From Pseudokordiimonas caeni (GTDB lineage: Bacteria > Pseudomonadota > Alphaproteobacteria > Sphingomonadales > Kordiimonadaceae), in the NCBI RefSeq assembly GCF_026719705.1, contig NZ_JAPPRR010000001.1:434001-498000 (forward strand): DNA of 64,000 nucleotides, in the 5' to 3' direction. The notes under the pieces are model-generated. The model did not search any database, was not told the DNA's origin, and saw nothing but the letters and a program-made list of their open reading frames with translations. Every line of letters begins with the position of its first letter. Position 1 is the first letter of the stretch. Both the position numbers and the translations under genes were made by a program. Of the stretch, positions 43,467 through 52,761 are shown piece after piece.

Positions 43467-43470
43467 ATTT

Positions 43471-43526
43471 TCCCATCGATTCCCATTTGGCGCACGCATT
43501 TGTGGCGCCGTTCCCATGCTGTCCCA
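43471..43526. promoter_or_regulatory. Two extra MraZ-box-like pairs behind rnpB
   Basis: TCCCA at 43471 and 43481, and again at 43512 and 43522. Each pair is spaced exactly 10 bases apart, as MraZ binds (TGGGN-N5-TGGGN on the minus strand). The first pair begins 5 bases after the end of rnpB. Confidence 0.5.
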
Positions 43527-43585
43527 TGAACGGGCCTTATTGGGCGCCTGAGAACATACCATAAACAAACACGCCAATCATGTCG

Positions 43586-43611
43586 AAAGCCGCAGATTTC
43601 TGCGGCTTTTT
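43586..43611 (+). terminator. Intrinsic terminator between rnpB and mraZ
   Basis: AAAGCCGCAG-ATTT-CTGCGGCTTT, a 10-bp perfect stem followed by TT. It probably ends rnpB transcription and insulates the dcw cluster. Confidence 0.8.
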
Positions 43612-43655
43612 ACGTTTCTGGTGCTTGGTGAAAAACCCATAAAAAAACGGCTAAA

Positions 43656-43710
43656 ACCCATGGGGTTCCATTGACGCCCATGTCATCCCATGATATCCCA
43701 TAAATACCCA
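43656..43710. promoter_or_regulatory. MraZ-box array upstream of mraZ
   Basis: NCCCA occurs at 43656, 43676, 43686, 43696 and 43706, with a degenerate copy TTCCA at 43666, all in exact 10-base steps. On the minus strand this is TGGGN-N5 repeated, the site of the MraZ repressor. A -35-like TTGACG (43671-43676) lies inside the array, without a clear -10 box at 17 bases, so MraZ bound here should block the cluster promoter. Confidence 0.8.
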
Positions 43711-43788
43711 AATGTGGGATTTGGGACTCGTGCGTCATCAGCCGTCTGCAGCGGCGACGTGCGATGGAGCTTCGGGGCACGGCGGGCA

Positions 43789-44253
43789 ATGGCGTTTTTC
43801 CTGTCCACATTTACGAACAAGGTCGACAAGAAGGGGCGTGTGTCCGTTCCTGCGACCTTCCGTGCGGCCGTCGCCGGCGGTGCCTTCCCCGGCATCGTGC
43901 TTTATCGTCCCTTCAATCTCGCCTGCATCGAAGGGGCAGACATGGCGTTCCTCGAGCGCCTTTCCGACCAGTTCTATGATGAATTCGGCCCCTTCAATCC
44001 CGATCAGGCGGCGCTGACAGCCACCATCCTTGCCGGTGCCGTGCAACTCGCCTTCGACCCCGAAGGGCGCGTCATGCTGCCGGGTGAGTTCAAGGAGCAT
44101 GCGGGCATCACCGACACTGCGACCTTTGTGGGTATCGGCCGCAAGTTCCAGATATGGGGGCCCGAGGCGTTCGAGGCCTATCAGGCTGATCAGTTCGTGA
44201 AGGCTGCCGAGGCCGCGCCCAAGCTGCGCCCTGCGAAGGGAGGCCAGCCATGA
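43789..44253 (+). CDS. mraZ: MraZ transcriptional regulator
   Basis: A 154-residue protein with two SpoVT-AbrB-like domains: [20 protein letters not shown] near residues 8-27 and [19 protein letters not shown] near 92-110. MraZ binds repeated TGGGN boxes and represses its own dcw operon. The array 80 bases upstream is its natural target. Start: ATG 43789 ([12 protein letters not shown]) gives the family N-terminus; the ribosome site GGCGGG is weak, and the ORF remains open upstream to 43690 without a domain. The rsmH gene overlaps its stop (ATGA). Confidence 0.93.
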   Translation: MAFFLSTFTNKVDKKGRVSVPATFRAAVAGGAFPGIVLYRPFNLACIEGADMAFLERLSDQFYDEFGPFNPDQAALTATILAGAVQLAFDPEGRVMLPGEFKEHAGITDTATFVGIGRKFQIWGPEAFEAYQADQFVKAAEAAPKLRPAKGGQP

Positions 44254-45224
44254 CCACCTTCGGCCATATCCCTGTGATGCTGGATGAGGTTGTCGTCGCC
44301 GTTGCTCCTGAAGCTGGCGACGTGATTGTTGATGGCACCTTCGGCGCTGGCGGTTACAGCCGTGCGATCCTTGAAGCTGCCGATTGCCGCGTCTATGGCA
44401 TCGACCGCGATCCTGATGCCGTGAAGCGTGCCGAGGCGTTCGGTGCGGGCTTCGGTGGCCGCTTCCGCATGCTTGAAGGTTGCTTTGGCGATATGGACGC
44501 GCTTGTCCGCGAGGCGGGTGAGGGCAGTGCTGACGCGGTTGTCCTCGATATCGGCGTTTCGTCCTTCCAGCTGGATGAGGCCGAACGTGGCTTTTCCTTC
44601 CGCGAGGACGGCCCCTTGGACATGCGCATGGCGAAGGCCGGCGAAAGTGCTGCCGATGTCGTCAATACATACGAGGCCGGCGAGCTGGCCGACATCATTT
44701 ATCAATACGGCGAAGAGCGCATGTCGCGCCGCATCGCGGCTGCCATCGTCGCGGCTCGCGCCGAGAAGCCCTTCACCCGCACGGGCGAGCTTGCAAATCT
44801 TGTCGAGCGCGTCATCGGCCGCCCGCCCGTAAAGCCCGGCAAGAAAGCGACCCATCCGGCGACCCGGACCTTTCAGGCGCTGCGCATCCATGTGAATGAC
44901 GAACTGGGCGAGCTGACCCGCGGCCTGGAAGGGGCAGAAAAGCTGCTGGCCGAAGGCGGTCGTCTTGTCGTTGTGACTTTCCATTCGCTCGAAGACCGTA
45001 TCGTCAAGGAGTTTATGGCGGAGCGTTCGGGGCGGGTTCCCTCCGGCAGCCGGCATTTGCCGGGCGCCATCGAGAAGGGCCCCGCTCCGACCTTCCGGCT
45101 TGATCGGAAAAGCGCCGTGAAGCCGACCGATGCCGAATGTGCCCGCAATCCTCGTGCGCGTTCGGCCAAGCTGCGCGTTGCCGTGCGCACCGATGTCCCG
45201 GCGCTTGCCGGCGGGAGGCGCTGA
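44250..45224 (+). CDS. rsmH: 16S rRNA m4C1402 methyltransferase RsmH (MraW)
   Basis: A 324-residue SAM-dependent enzyme that N4-methylates C1402 of 16S rRNA. Motifs: [13 protein letters not shown], the SAM loop [62 protein letters not shown] and [13 protein letters not shown]. Second gene of the dcw cluster; its start overlaps the mraZ stop (ATGA at 44250-44253). Confidence 0.96.
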   Translation: MTTFGHIPVMLDEVVVAVAPEAGDVIVDGTFGAGGYSRAILEAADCRVYGIDRDPDAVKRAEAFGAGFGGRFRMLEGCFGDMDALVREAGEGSADAVVLDIGVSSFQLDEAERGFSFREDGPLDMRMAKAGESAADVVNTYEAGELADIIYQYGEERMSRRIAAAIVAARAEKPFTRTGELANLVERVIGRPPVKPGKKATHPATRTFQALRIHVNDELGELTRGLEGAEKLLAEGGRLVVVTFHSLEDRIVKEFMAERSGRVPSGSRHLPGAIEKGPAPTFRLDRKSAVKPTDAECARNPRARSAKLRVAVRTDVPALAGGRR

Positions 45225-45226
45225 CC

Positions 45227-45652
45227 ATGCGGCGCGCCTTCAACATCGTGGCCGCGGTCATCGCGCTCACCTCGGGGGCTGCGGTCCTGCAATTGAAGCT
45301 GACCGTGCAGGCCAAGCAGGATGAGTTGAACGTGCTCGCCCGCCAGATTCATGATGACCGCGACGCCCTGCGCGTGCTGGAGGCTGAATGGGCGTACCTG
45401 ACCTCGCCCGCGTCGCTGCAGGAGCGCTCGGTGCGGTTTCTGGCGCTGATGCCGCCGTCCGCCGATCAGATCATCACCGATCCGCGCATCATCCCGTTCC
45501 GGCCGAAGGGCGAATTCGCCGAGGCCGATCCTGGTGTGATGCTGGAGCGCAAGCGGCTGCCGAAACGCCCGGCGGGCGACGGCCAGCCGCACGGCGAGGA
45601 AACGAGCGGGCTTGATGTGATCAGCGACACGGTCGCGGGAGGTGGGCGATGA
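45227..45652 (+). CDS. ftsL: FtsL-like cell division protein
   Basis: A 141-residue bitopic protein: one N-terminal helix (FNIVAAVIALTSGAAVLQLK), then a leucine-zipper-like coiled coil (QAKQDELNVLARQIHDDRDA; LEAEWAYLTSPASLQERSVR), and a disordered tail. The WAYLTSP segment is the pattern of alphaproteobacterial FtsL. It should join FtsB and FtsQ to activate FtsWI at the septum. Start: ATG 45227 behind GGGAGG. Overlaps ftsI by 4 bases. Confidence 0.85.
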   Translation: MRRAFNIVAAVIALTSGAAVLQLKLTVQAKQDELNVLARQIHDDRDALRVLEAEWAYLTSPASLQERSVRFLALMPPSADQIITDPRIIPFRPKGEFAEADPGVMLERKRLPKRPAGDGQPHGEETSGLDVISDTVAGGGR

Positions 45653-47382
45653 ACGCCGCTGCCTTCGCGATGGACCCGACCCGTTCGGGTTATGTGCCCT
45701 CGAAGCGCCGGGGTGATGAGCAGCCGGTGCGCAGCCAACTTGATATGGCGCGCGGGCGGCTTTTTGCCGTGATGATCCTGTTCCTGCTGGGCTTCATGGT
45801 GATGATCGGCCGCACGGTCGAGCTTGGCATGCGCGAAAATGCCCGGCCGCGCAGCTTTGCCGGGCAGATCGAGGTGCCGCCGGTGAAAGTGGGACGCGCC
45901 GATATCCGCGACCGCAACGGCGAGATCATGGCGACCAACCTGCGCACGTCGTCGCTCTTTGCCGATGCAACGCAGATCCGTGATGCCTCCGCTGCCTCGC
46001 ACGACCTGGTGAAAATCCTGCCGCAGCTGTCGCTTGCCGACGTCGAAAGCAAGCTGGCGTCGGGCAAGAAATTCGTCTGGCTGCACCGCAAGTTGACGCC
46101 GCGCCAGAAGTGGCAGGTCAATGCGCTTGGCAATCCCGCCTTCCGTTTCGAGGAAGAGGAAGAGCGCGTGTATCCCCACGGGCGGCTTGCTTCCCACATC
46201 ATGGGCTATGTGGATGTGGACGGGCGCGGCCTTGGCGGCGTCGAACATTTCTTTGAAGACCGACTTTCCGATCCGGACCGCCATAAAGATGCGCTGAAGC
46301 TTTCGATCGACATGCGGGTTCAGTATGCGCTTGCCGATGAACTGGAAACCGCACGCCGGGTGCACAGCGCCATCGGCGCGGCGGGCCTGGTGTTCGATGT
46401 GACAACCGGCGAAGTCGTCGCGCTTGTCTCCCTGCCGGACTATGACCCGAACGACATTCGTGGCGTTTCGGCGGACCAGCTTTTCAACCGCGTGACGCAG
46501 GGTGTGTATGAGCTTGGTTCCACCTTCAAGACCTTCACCTTTGCCTCTGCGCTCGATCAGGGCATTGTCTCGCTTGATGACGGCTATGATGCCACCAAGC
46601 CGCTCGTCGTCGGCCGTTTCCGCATCCGCGACGATCATCCGAAAAGCCGCTATCTGACGGTCCCGGAAATCTTTGCCTTCTCGTCCAACATCGGCACCGC
46701 GCAGATGGCGCTGGATGTGGGCACCGACGGGCAGCGCGATTTCCTTGAAAAGCTGGGCATGCTGCGCCCTTCGACCGTGGAGCTGACCGAGGTTGGTGCG
46801 CCGATGTATCCAGCCCCCCAGCAGTGGAAGAAGATTTCCACCATGACCATTTCCTATGGCCATGGCATCGCGGTCAGCCCGTTGCAGCTGGCTGTCGGCA
46901 CCGCCGCAATTGTGAACGGCGGGCGGCTCATTCCTGCCACACTCGTCGCCGATTCTGACGGCTACCAGAACGCCACACGGGTGATCAGCGAGAAGACCAG
47001 CCACACGATGAACATGCTTCTGCGCATGGTCGTGAAGAAGGGCACGGCGGGCCGCGCTGACGCTGTGGGCTACCGGGTGGGAGGCAAGACGGGCACGGCA
47101 GAAAAGCCTGCCAACGGCCGCTACAACAGGAAGGCGCTGATCTCCTCCTTCATGGGGGTCTTCCCGATGGACGATCCTCGCTATGTGGTCTTCGCGCTCC
47201 TTGATGAGCCGAAGGGCACGAAGGAAACCTACGGCTTCGCCTCGGGTGGCTGGACCGCCGCACCGGTGGTCAGGAATGTGGTTCTGCGCACGGCGCCGCT
47301 TCTGGGGGTGGCGCCGGAAGGCGAAGACGAGGGCCTGTATCAGCAGGTCGCGATGAAGATTAACGACAAAAAAGGCCACTAG
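45649..47382 (+). CDS. ftsI: Septal peptidoglycan transpeptidase FtsI (PBP3)
   Basis: A 577-residue class B penicillin-binding protein: one N-terminal helix (LFAVMILFLLGFMVMIG), pedestal domain starting GRADIRDRNGEIMATNL, then the transpeptidase with the active serine in ELGSTFKTFTFASALDQG (S-x-F-K), SSN in FAFSSNIGTAQM, and KTG in GGKTGTAEKPANGRY. It cross-links peptidoglycan at the septum with FtsW. ATGA overlap with ftsL; murE follows after 15 bases. Confidence 0.96.
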   Translation: MNAAAFAMDPTRSGYVPSKRRGDEQPVRSQLDMARGRLFAVMILFLLGFMVMIGRTVELGMRENARPRSFAGQIEVPPVKVGRADIRDRNGEIMATNLRTSSLFADATQIRDASAASHDLVKILPQLSLADVESKLASGKKFVWLHRKLTPRQKWQVNALGNPAFRFEEEEERVYPHGRLASHIMGYVDVDGRGLGGVEHFFEDRLSDPDRHKDALKLSIDMRVQYALADELETARRVHSAIGAAGLVFDVTTGEVVALVSLPDYDPNDIRGVSADQLFNRVTQGVYELGSTFKTFTFASALDQGIVSLDDGYDATKPLVVGRFRIRDDHPKSRYLTVPEIFAFSSNIGTAQMALDVGTDGQRDFLEKLGMLRPSTVELTEVGAPMYPAPQQWKKISTMTISYGHGIAVSPLQLAVGTAAIVNGGRLIPATLVADSDGYQNATRVISEKTSHTMNMLLRMVVKKGTAGRADAVGYRVGGKTGTAEKPANGRYNRKALISSFMGVFPMDDPRYVVFALLDEPKGTKETYGFASGGWTAAPVVRNVVLRTAPLLGVAPEGEDEGLYQQVAMKINDKKGH

Positions 47383-47397
47383 AAGGGCAGCAAGACG

Positions 47398-48834
47398 ATG
47401 CGGTTGATGGAACTCCTGGGTGGAACAGGCAAAGCGGGCGACGCCGAAATCGGCGGCCTGACGGCAGACAGCCGCGCCGTGAAGCCGGGTGACCTGTTCG
47501 TGGCGCTGCCCGGCAGCAAGGCGGACGGCCGTCAGTTCATTCCTGACGCCATCGCCGCGGGGGCCGCGGCCGTCCTCACCACGCCCGGTACGCGCTTGCC
47601 TGAAGGCACCGCTGCCGTGCTTGTGGAAGACAATAATCCCCGCCGCCGTTACGCTGAAATGGCGGCGCGTTTTCATGGCACCCAGCCTGCCCATGTGGTG
47701 GCGGTGACCGGTACCAACGGCAAATCCTCGGTCGTCGATTTCACCCGCCAGTTCTGGGCGGCGGTCGGCGAAAAGGGCGCGAGCCTTGGCACGCTCGGTG
47801 TCCGCTCCGATGCGTTCGACCTGCCGGGCGGGCTCACCACGCCTGATCCCATGGCGTTGCACGGTGCGCTGGCGCGGCTGGCCCAAGCCGGGGTGACCCA
47901 CGCGGCGCTTGAGGCATCAAGCCACGGGCTCGACCAGTACCGGCTGGATGGCGTTCGGATCGAGGCTGCGGCCTTCACCAACCTGTCGCGCGACCATCTG
48001 GACTATCACCAGACAGAACACGCTTATCTGTACGCCAAGGCCCGCCTGTTTGGTGAATTGCTGCGCCCCGGTCAGACGGCGGTGGTCAACCGCATCGATG
48101 CGGGCGGCCGCCTGATTGAGGATCTCAGTTGGGGTCGTGGCATCACCACGCTTGGCGTGGGCGAGGATGAAAAAGCCGCGATCCGCGTGCTGCGCAAGGC
48201 GGCAACGCCCACCGGCATCGACCTCACCTTCAGCTTCGAAGGTCGCAAATATGAAGTCTCGTTGCCGCTGATTGGCGGCTTCCAGGCCGACAATGTGCTG
48301 GTGGCGGCAGGGCTCGCGACTGCAAGCGGCATTCCGATGGAAGCGCTTGTGGCCGCCATGCCGGCGCTGAAAGGCGTGCCGGGGCGGATGGAACTTGCCG
48401 GCATGACGGGCAAGGGAGCAGCCATCTATGTGGACTATGCCCACACGCCCGACGGTCTTGAAACGGTACTGAAATCCGCGCGCGGCCACACCAAGGGCCG
48501 CCTGCATGTGCTGTTCGGTTGCGGCGGAGACCGCGACCGGGGGAAACGTCCGCTGATGGGGGAAATTGCCACCCGGCTTGCCGATGTGGTGATCGTCACG
48601 GACGACAATCCGCGCACCGAGGAGGCCGGGTCGATTCGCGCGGCAATCCTTGCGGCCGCGCCGGGCGCGCTCGAAATTGGCGAGCGGCGTCAGGCCATTG
48701 CCGGCGCTATTGACGGCCTCGAAACCGGCGACATTTTGATCGTCGCCGGCAAGGGGCACGAAGAAGGGCAGATCGTCGGGACGGAGACGCTGCCTTTTTC
48801 AGACATAAAGACCGTCCGTGAGCTGATCGGTTAA
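47398..48834 (+). CDS. murE: UDP-MurNAc-tripeptide synthetase MurE (meso-DAP adding)
   Basis: A 478-residue Mur ligase with all functional sites: uridine site GLTADSRAVKPGDLFVALPG, P-loop VAVTGTNGKSSVVDFTRQFW, ASSHGLDQYRLDGVR, the carbamylated-Lys region (YLYAKARLFGELL), VDYAHTPDGLE, and the DNPR motif in VTDDNPRTEEA that marks diaminopimelate specificity. It adds meso-DAP to UDP-MurNAc-L-Ala-D-Glu. It is intact, in contrast to the murF-like gene that follows 14 bases downstream. Confidence 0.96.
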   Translation: MRLMELLGGTGKAGDAEIGGLTADSRAVKPGDLFVALPGSKADGRQFIPDAIAAGAAAVLTTPGTRLPEGTAAVLVEDNNPRRRYAEMAARFHGTQPAHVVAVTGTNGKSSVVDFTRQFWAAVGEKGASLGTLGVRSDAFDLPGGLTTPDPMALHGALARLAQAGVTHAALEASSHGLDQYRLDGVRIEAAAFTNLSRDHLDYHQTEHAYLYAKARLFGELLRPGQTAVVNRIDAGGRLIEDLSWGRGITTLGVGEDEKAAIRVLRKAATPTGIDLTFSFEGRKYEVSLPLIGGFQADNVLVAAGLATASGIPMEALVAAMPALKGVPGRMELAGMTGKGAAIYVDYAHTPDGLETVLKSARGHTKGRLHVLFGCGGDRDRGKRPLMGEIATRLADVVIVTDDNPRTEEAGSIRAAILAAAPGALEIGERRQAIAGAIDGLETGDILIVAGKGHEEGQIVGTETLPFSDIKTVRELIG

Positions 48835-48848
48835 GGGGGAGCGCCACA

Positions 48849-50270
48849 ATGGACATTTCCGAGCCATTATGGACGTCAAATGAATGCGAAATCGCCTGTG
48901 GGCGTCAGCGCCGCCGTCCGTGGTATGCGGATGGTGTGCAGACCGAGGCGTCGTCCGTCTTGCCGGGCGATCTTTATATCGCGCTTGAACTGGAAGGCCG
49001 GGACGACGAGGAAGAACTGGCCACCGCGTTCAGCAGGGGGGCGGTTGCCGCTATCGTGCCGACTTCAAGCCCGGCCAGCGATATTGTTGACGACCGCATG
49101 ATGGCCGTGCCGGACATGGAAGCGACCATCGCGTCACTCGCCCGCTATGCGCGGCTGCGCGCCCCAATGCAGACCGTTGCGATAAGCGGTGCTCGGGGCA
49201 ATCGCACACTAACGGCCGCGCTTGTTGCGACGCTCGGCTCCACCGGGCCGGTGCATAGCGCGCGGACAAGCGGCGAGGCTGATCTTGCTCGCACCATGAT
49301 CCGGCTGGCACGCGGCACACGCTTCGGTATTTTCGACCTGGGCCTTGAAGAAGCAGCGTCGGTCCAGCCTGCAGCCCGCCTGATGGGCCCTGATATCGCA
49401 GTCCTCACCGGCATCGGTGCGGACATGGAAGACACGGCCGACGCCGAGACCCGGATTGCGGCGGCAGCATCGCTTGTCGAAGCACTGCCCGCCGACAGGG
49501 GTACCACCATCGTTGCTGCTGACATGCCGGGGGCTGACCGCCTGATCAGTGCGGCCCTTGCCACCGGGCGTCAAGTGATCACGGTTTCGGTCGATCCTGC
49601 TTCGGGCGCCGACATTGCGCCGAGCCGCATCAAGGAATGCTGGGACTGCACCTGCGTGACCGTCGATGTGCTCGGCACGCCGGTCACTTTCAAGGTTGCG
49701 GCGCCAGGTCGTATCTGGGCCATTTCCGGCCTGATTGCGCTGACCGTTGCCGTCCTCACGGGCGCGGACGTTGGGCAGGCGGCACTGGCGCTTGCTTCCG
49801 TTCAGCCCATCGAGGGCCGGGGTCGTCATATTCCGCTGTCGGCAGCGGGCGGCCATATGCTGATGATCGACCATAGCGCCGGGCTTGAAGCAGCTGAGCT
49901 GCGGGATGTTCTCAAAAGCCTGACGCGGGTGCCGATGAAACCGGGTGGCCGCCGCATCGCACTTCTGGCTGATCCTGACGGTTCGCCGGAATTAAGTCTC
50001 GTCGGTGCCATGGTTTCGGCCGATTTGTCGCGTCTCTTCGCCCTTGGTGATCGGGTCGCGGAAGCGGGGATGGAAGCCGAAACAGCGGTCGAGCGGGTAG
50101 TGCTGACCCAGCGTCTTGCCGAACGGGTGATCAGTGTCCTGCGGCCCGGCGATGTGTTGCTCGTTTGCGGCGGTGCTGGCATCGGGCTCGGTGCAGTCGT
50201 TGCCGAGCTTGTGGCGCGCTGCACGGTCGATGACGATCACCTGACCCTGAACCTGCGGCTTGCCGAATGA
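48849..50270 (+). CDS. Degenerate MurF-like protein (probable pseudoligase) in the murF slot
   Basis: A 473-residue protein between murE and mraY, the place of murF. Full-length alignment by eye is possible: EPLWTSNECEIACG, VLPGDLYIALELEGRD, AISGARGNRTLTAALVATLG, DIAVLTGIGADMEDT, IEGRGRHIPL and RRIALLADPDGSPEL all mirror MurF. But the working residues are gone: the DSR-like uridine site reads TEASS (32-36); the P-loop is GARGNRT (114-120), with Asn-Arg for Lys-Ser/Thr; the lysine normally carbamylated after the NIG..H motif is missing (RIAAAASLV); and YNANP is DHSAG (341-345). The frame is open throughout with normal codon use and a good ribosome site, so it looks maintained. Inference: a structural or regulatory pseudoenzyme, with a working MurF elsewhere, or a highly unusual ligase. 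Confidence 0.82.
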   Translation: MDISEPLWTSNECEIACGRQRRRPWYADGVQTEASSVLPGDLYIALELEGRDDEEELATAFSRGAVAAIVPTSSPASDIVDDRMMAVPDMEATIASLARYARLRAPMQTVAISGARGNRTLTAALVATLGSTGPVHSARTSGEADLARTMIRLARGTRFGIFDLGLEEAASVQPAARLMGPDIAVLTGIGADMEDTADAETRIAAAASLVEALPADRGTTIVAADMPGADRLISAALATGRQVITVSVDPASGADIAPSRIKECWDCTCVTVDVLGTPVTFKVAAPGRIWAISGLIALTVAVLTGADVGQAALALASVQPIEGRGRHIPLSAAGGHMLMIDHSAGLEAAELRDVLKSLTRVPMKPGGRRIALLADPDGSPELSLVGAMVSADLSRLFALGDRVAEAGMEAETAVERVVLTQRLAERVISVLRPGDVLLVCGGAGIGLGAVVAELVARCTVDDDHLTLNLRLAE

Positions 50271-50318
50271 TGCGGCGGTTACAGCCGCCCCTGACAGTCC
50301 TGCGTAGAGGAGTATCCG

Positions 50319-51395
50319 ATGCTTTATAATCTGCTGGCCCCGCTTGCGAGCGATTACGGATTCCTCAACCTTTTTCGGTACCTGACGTTCCGGACGGGCG
50401 CGGCGGTGCTGACCGCTCTGTTCATCTGTTTCGTCATGGGGCCGTCGATCATTCGCTGGCTAAAATCGAAACAGAAAAAAGGCCAGCCGATCCGCACTGA
50501 CGGGCCGGAAAGCCACATCATCACCAAGGCCGGCACGCCCACGATGGGCGGCTTCATGATCCTATTGGGCCTTGGCATCTCGACCTTCCTGTGGTCGGAC
50601 CTTTCGAACCCCTATGTGTGGGCGGTGATCGTTGTCACCGTCGGCTTCGGCCTGATCGGCTTTGCCGACGACTATCTGAAAGTGACGAAGGTATCGCCCG
50701 ATGGTGTGCCCGGCAGGCTGAAGCTGCTGGCCGAGGCGATCATTGCGGGCGCGGTCGCCTGGTGGGTCGGGGATCTTGGCGGCGGCACGCTTGCCGTCCC
50801 CTTCGTGAAGGAAACGGCCATTCCGCTTGGTTATTTCTACATCCCCTTTGCTATTTTCGTGATTGCGGGCGCAGGCAATGCCGTGAACCTGACCGACGGG
50901 CTCGACGGCCTTGCCACCGTGCCGGTGATCATCGCCGTCGGTGCCTTCGGCTTCATCGCCTATATGGTCGGGAACGCGGTTTACTCGCAGTATCTGGGCA
51001 TCCTGCATGTGCCGGGCTCGGGCGAGCTGGCGATCTTCTGCGGCGCGCTCATCGGTGCCTGCCTCGGCTTCCTGTGGTTCAACGCACCACCCGCCATGGT
51101 TTTCATGGGGGACACCGGTTCGCTCGCCCTTGGCGGTGCGCTCGGCACGCTGGCCGTTATCACCAAGCATGAAGTGGCGCTGGTGATCATCGGTGGCCTT
51201 TTCGTGCTGGAAACCGTTTCTGTAATCGTGCAGGTCGCGTCCTTCAAGCTGACCGGCAAGCGCGTGTTCCGTATGGCGCCGCTGCATCACCATTATGAAA
51301 AGAAGGGCTGGGCGGAATCGACCATCGTCATCCGTTTCTGGATCATCGCCGTTGTGCTCGCGCTCATCGGCCTTGCAACCCTCAAGCTGAGGTAA
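50319..51395 (+). CDS. mraY: Phospho-MurNAc-pentapeptide translocase MraY
   Basis: A 358-residue enzyme with ten membrane helices that makes lipid I from UDP-MurNAc-pentapeptide. Motifs: [32 protein letters not shown] with the metal-binding aspartates, [26 protein letters not shown] and [17 protein letters not shown]. Start: ATG 50319 behind AGAGGAG. A 48-base gap separates it from the murF-like gene, wider than the other joints in the cluster. Confidence 0.97.
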   Translation: MLYNLLAPLASDYGFLNLFRYLTFRTGAAVLTALFICFVMGPSIIRWLKSKQKKGQPIRTDGPESHIITKAGTPTMGGFMILLGLGISTFLWSDLSNPYVWAVIVVTVGFGLIGFADDYLKVTKVSPDGVPGRLKLLAEAIIAGAVAWWVGDLGGGTLAVPFVKETAIPLGYFYIPFAIFVIAGAGNAVNLTDGLDGLATVPVIIAVGAFGFIAYMVGNAVYSQYLGILHVPGSGELAIFCGALIGACLGFLWFNAPPAMVFMGDTGSLALGGALGTLAVITKHEVALVIIGGLFVLETVSVIVQVASFKLTGKRVFRMAPLHHHYEKKGWAESTIVIRFWIIAVVLALIGLATLKLR

Positions 51396-51399
51396 GCGG

Positions 51400-52761
51400 A
51401 TGATCGTTCCTGCGGGATATCAGGGAAAAAGGATTGCTGTCTTCGGGCTTGCGCGCACCGGCCTTGCCGCGATTGAGGCGTTGAAAGCAGCGGGCGCCAC
51501 TGTGCTTGCCTGCGACGACAATGCTGAGCGCGCGAGAACGCTGCCCGAGTACACGGATTTGCAATCCGCAGCGTGGGACGGTATCGATGCCCTTGTCCTT
51601 GCCCCCGGCGTACCGCTGACGCACCCGAAACCCCATTGGGTGGTGGAAAAGGCGAGGGCGGCCGGTGTGCCGATCGTTGCGGACTTTGATCTTTTCGAAG
51701 CGGCCCGCCCTACGCTCGTGACCCACAAGCTGGTGGCGATCACCGGCACCAATGGCAAATCGACGACGACGGCGCTGATGACCCATGTGGCTGCCGCCTG
51801 CGGGGCACCCGCAGCCATGGGAGGCAATATCGGCACAGCCTTGATGGCGCTGAAGCCGCTCGGCGACGGCGGCGTCTATGTTGTCGAGGCATCAAGCTAC
51901 CAGCTTGATCTTGCCCAAAACTTTGCAGCAGATGTGGCGATCCTGTTGAACATCACACCCGACCATCTGGACCGCCACGGCGGGATGGAAGGCTATGTGG
52001 CCGCCAAGAAGCGACTGTTCATGCTGCAAGGCCCGGATGGCCGTGCGGTTGTCGGTGTTGACGATGTCCCGTCCGCGCGCATCGCTGCCGAGCTTGGTAA
52101 CCGTGCTGTGCAGGTGTCGGTCATGAAGCCGCTTGACCGCGGTGTTTATGTGGAAGATGGCCAGCTGATCGATGCCATGAAAGGCGTACCGGCTGCGGTC
52201 GGCTCGTTGGGCGATCTGCCACGCCTTCGCGGTTCGCACAACTGGCAGAATGCTGCTGCGACCTATGCGGCTGCCCGAATCCTCGGTTTCGACCGCGCGG
52301 CCATCTGGGTGGCGCTCAAATCCTTCCCCGGTCTTGCCCACCGGCAGGAACAGGTCGCCGTGATCGGTGGAGTGGCCTTTGTGAATGACAGCAAGGCGAC
52401 GAATGTGGACGCCGCCGCCCGCGCGCTGGATGCTTTCCCGCGCATCCACTGGATTGCTGGCGGGCAGGCGAAGGAACATAGCCTCGCCGGGCTTGAAGCT
52501 GGCCTTGCCCATGTGCGGGCGGCCTATCTGATTGGTGACGCAGCAGACCTGTTCGCGCGCCTTCTGGAAGGCAAGGTCGCTGAGATCCACAAGGATGGCA
52601 CGCTCGACCGTGCCATCGCCCATGCGGCATCGAAGGCCGCGTCGGGTGACGTTGTGCTGCTGTCGCCGGCCTGTGCCTCTTTCGACCAGTTCACCAGTTT
52701 CGAGCATCGGGGTGATGTGTTCCGCACCCTTGTGAAATCCATGCAGGGAGCCGCCGCATGA
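51400..52761 (+). CDS. murD: UDP-MurNAc-L-Ala:D-Glu ligase MurD
   Basis: A 453-residue Mur ligase: N-terminal RIAVFGLARTGLAAIEALKA, P-loop VAITGTNGKSTTTALMTHVA, EASSYQLDLAQNFAADVAIL, LNITPDHLDRHGGMEGYVAA with the lysine position, and C-terminal FVNDSKATNVDAAARALDAF and LLSPACASFDQFTSFEHRG. It adds D-glutamate. It is intact and separated from mraY by 4 bases; ftsW overlaps its end (ATGA). Confidence 0.96.
   Translation: MIVPAGYQGKRIAVFGLARTGLAAIEALKAAGATVLACDDNAERARTLPEYTDLQSAAWDGIDALVLAPGVPLTHPKPHWVVEKARAAGVPIVADFDLFEAARPTLVTHKLVAITGTNGKSTTTALMTHVAAACGAPAAMGGNIGTALMALKPLGDGGVYVVEASSYQLDLAQNFAADVAILLNITPDHLDRHGGMEGYVAAKKRLFMLQGPDGRAVVGVDDVPSARIAAELGNRAVQVSVMKPLDRGVYVEDGQLIDAMKGVPAAVGSLGDLPRLRGSHNWQNAAATYAAARILGFDRAAIWVALKSFPGLAHRQEQVAVIGGVAFVNDSKATNVDAAARALDAFPRIHWIAGGQAKEHSLAGLEAGLAHVRAAYLIGDAADLFARLLEGKVAEIHKDGTLDRAIAHAASKAASGDVVLLSPACASFDQFTSFEHRGDVFRTLVKSMQGAAA

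Larger units (their letters stand above)
43467..43788. other. rnpB-mraZ intergenic region (322 bases)
   Basis: No gene is supported. The region contains two MraZ-box-like pairs (43471-43485 and 43512-43526), an intrinsic terminator-like hairpin (43586-43611), a six-step MraZ-type array (43656-43710), and two TGGGA copies of opposite orientation (43715-43726). Confidence 0.7.

Noticed and set aside
45466-47901. 811-residue open frame on the minus strand
   Set aside because: It lies antisense to ftsI and murE, which have all catalytic motifs; no ribosome site or family signature in the reverse frame.
48849-50270. murF as a frameshifted pseudogene
   Set aside because: The frame is open over the usual MurF length, with good ribosome site and normal composition; the changes are substitutions, not breaks.
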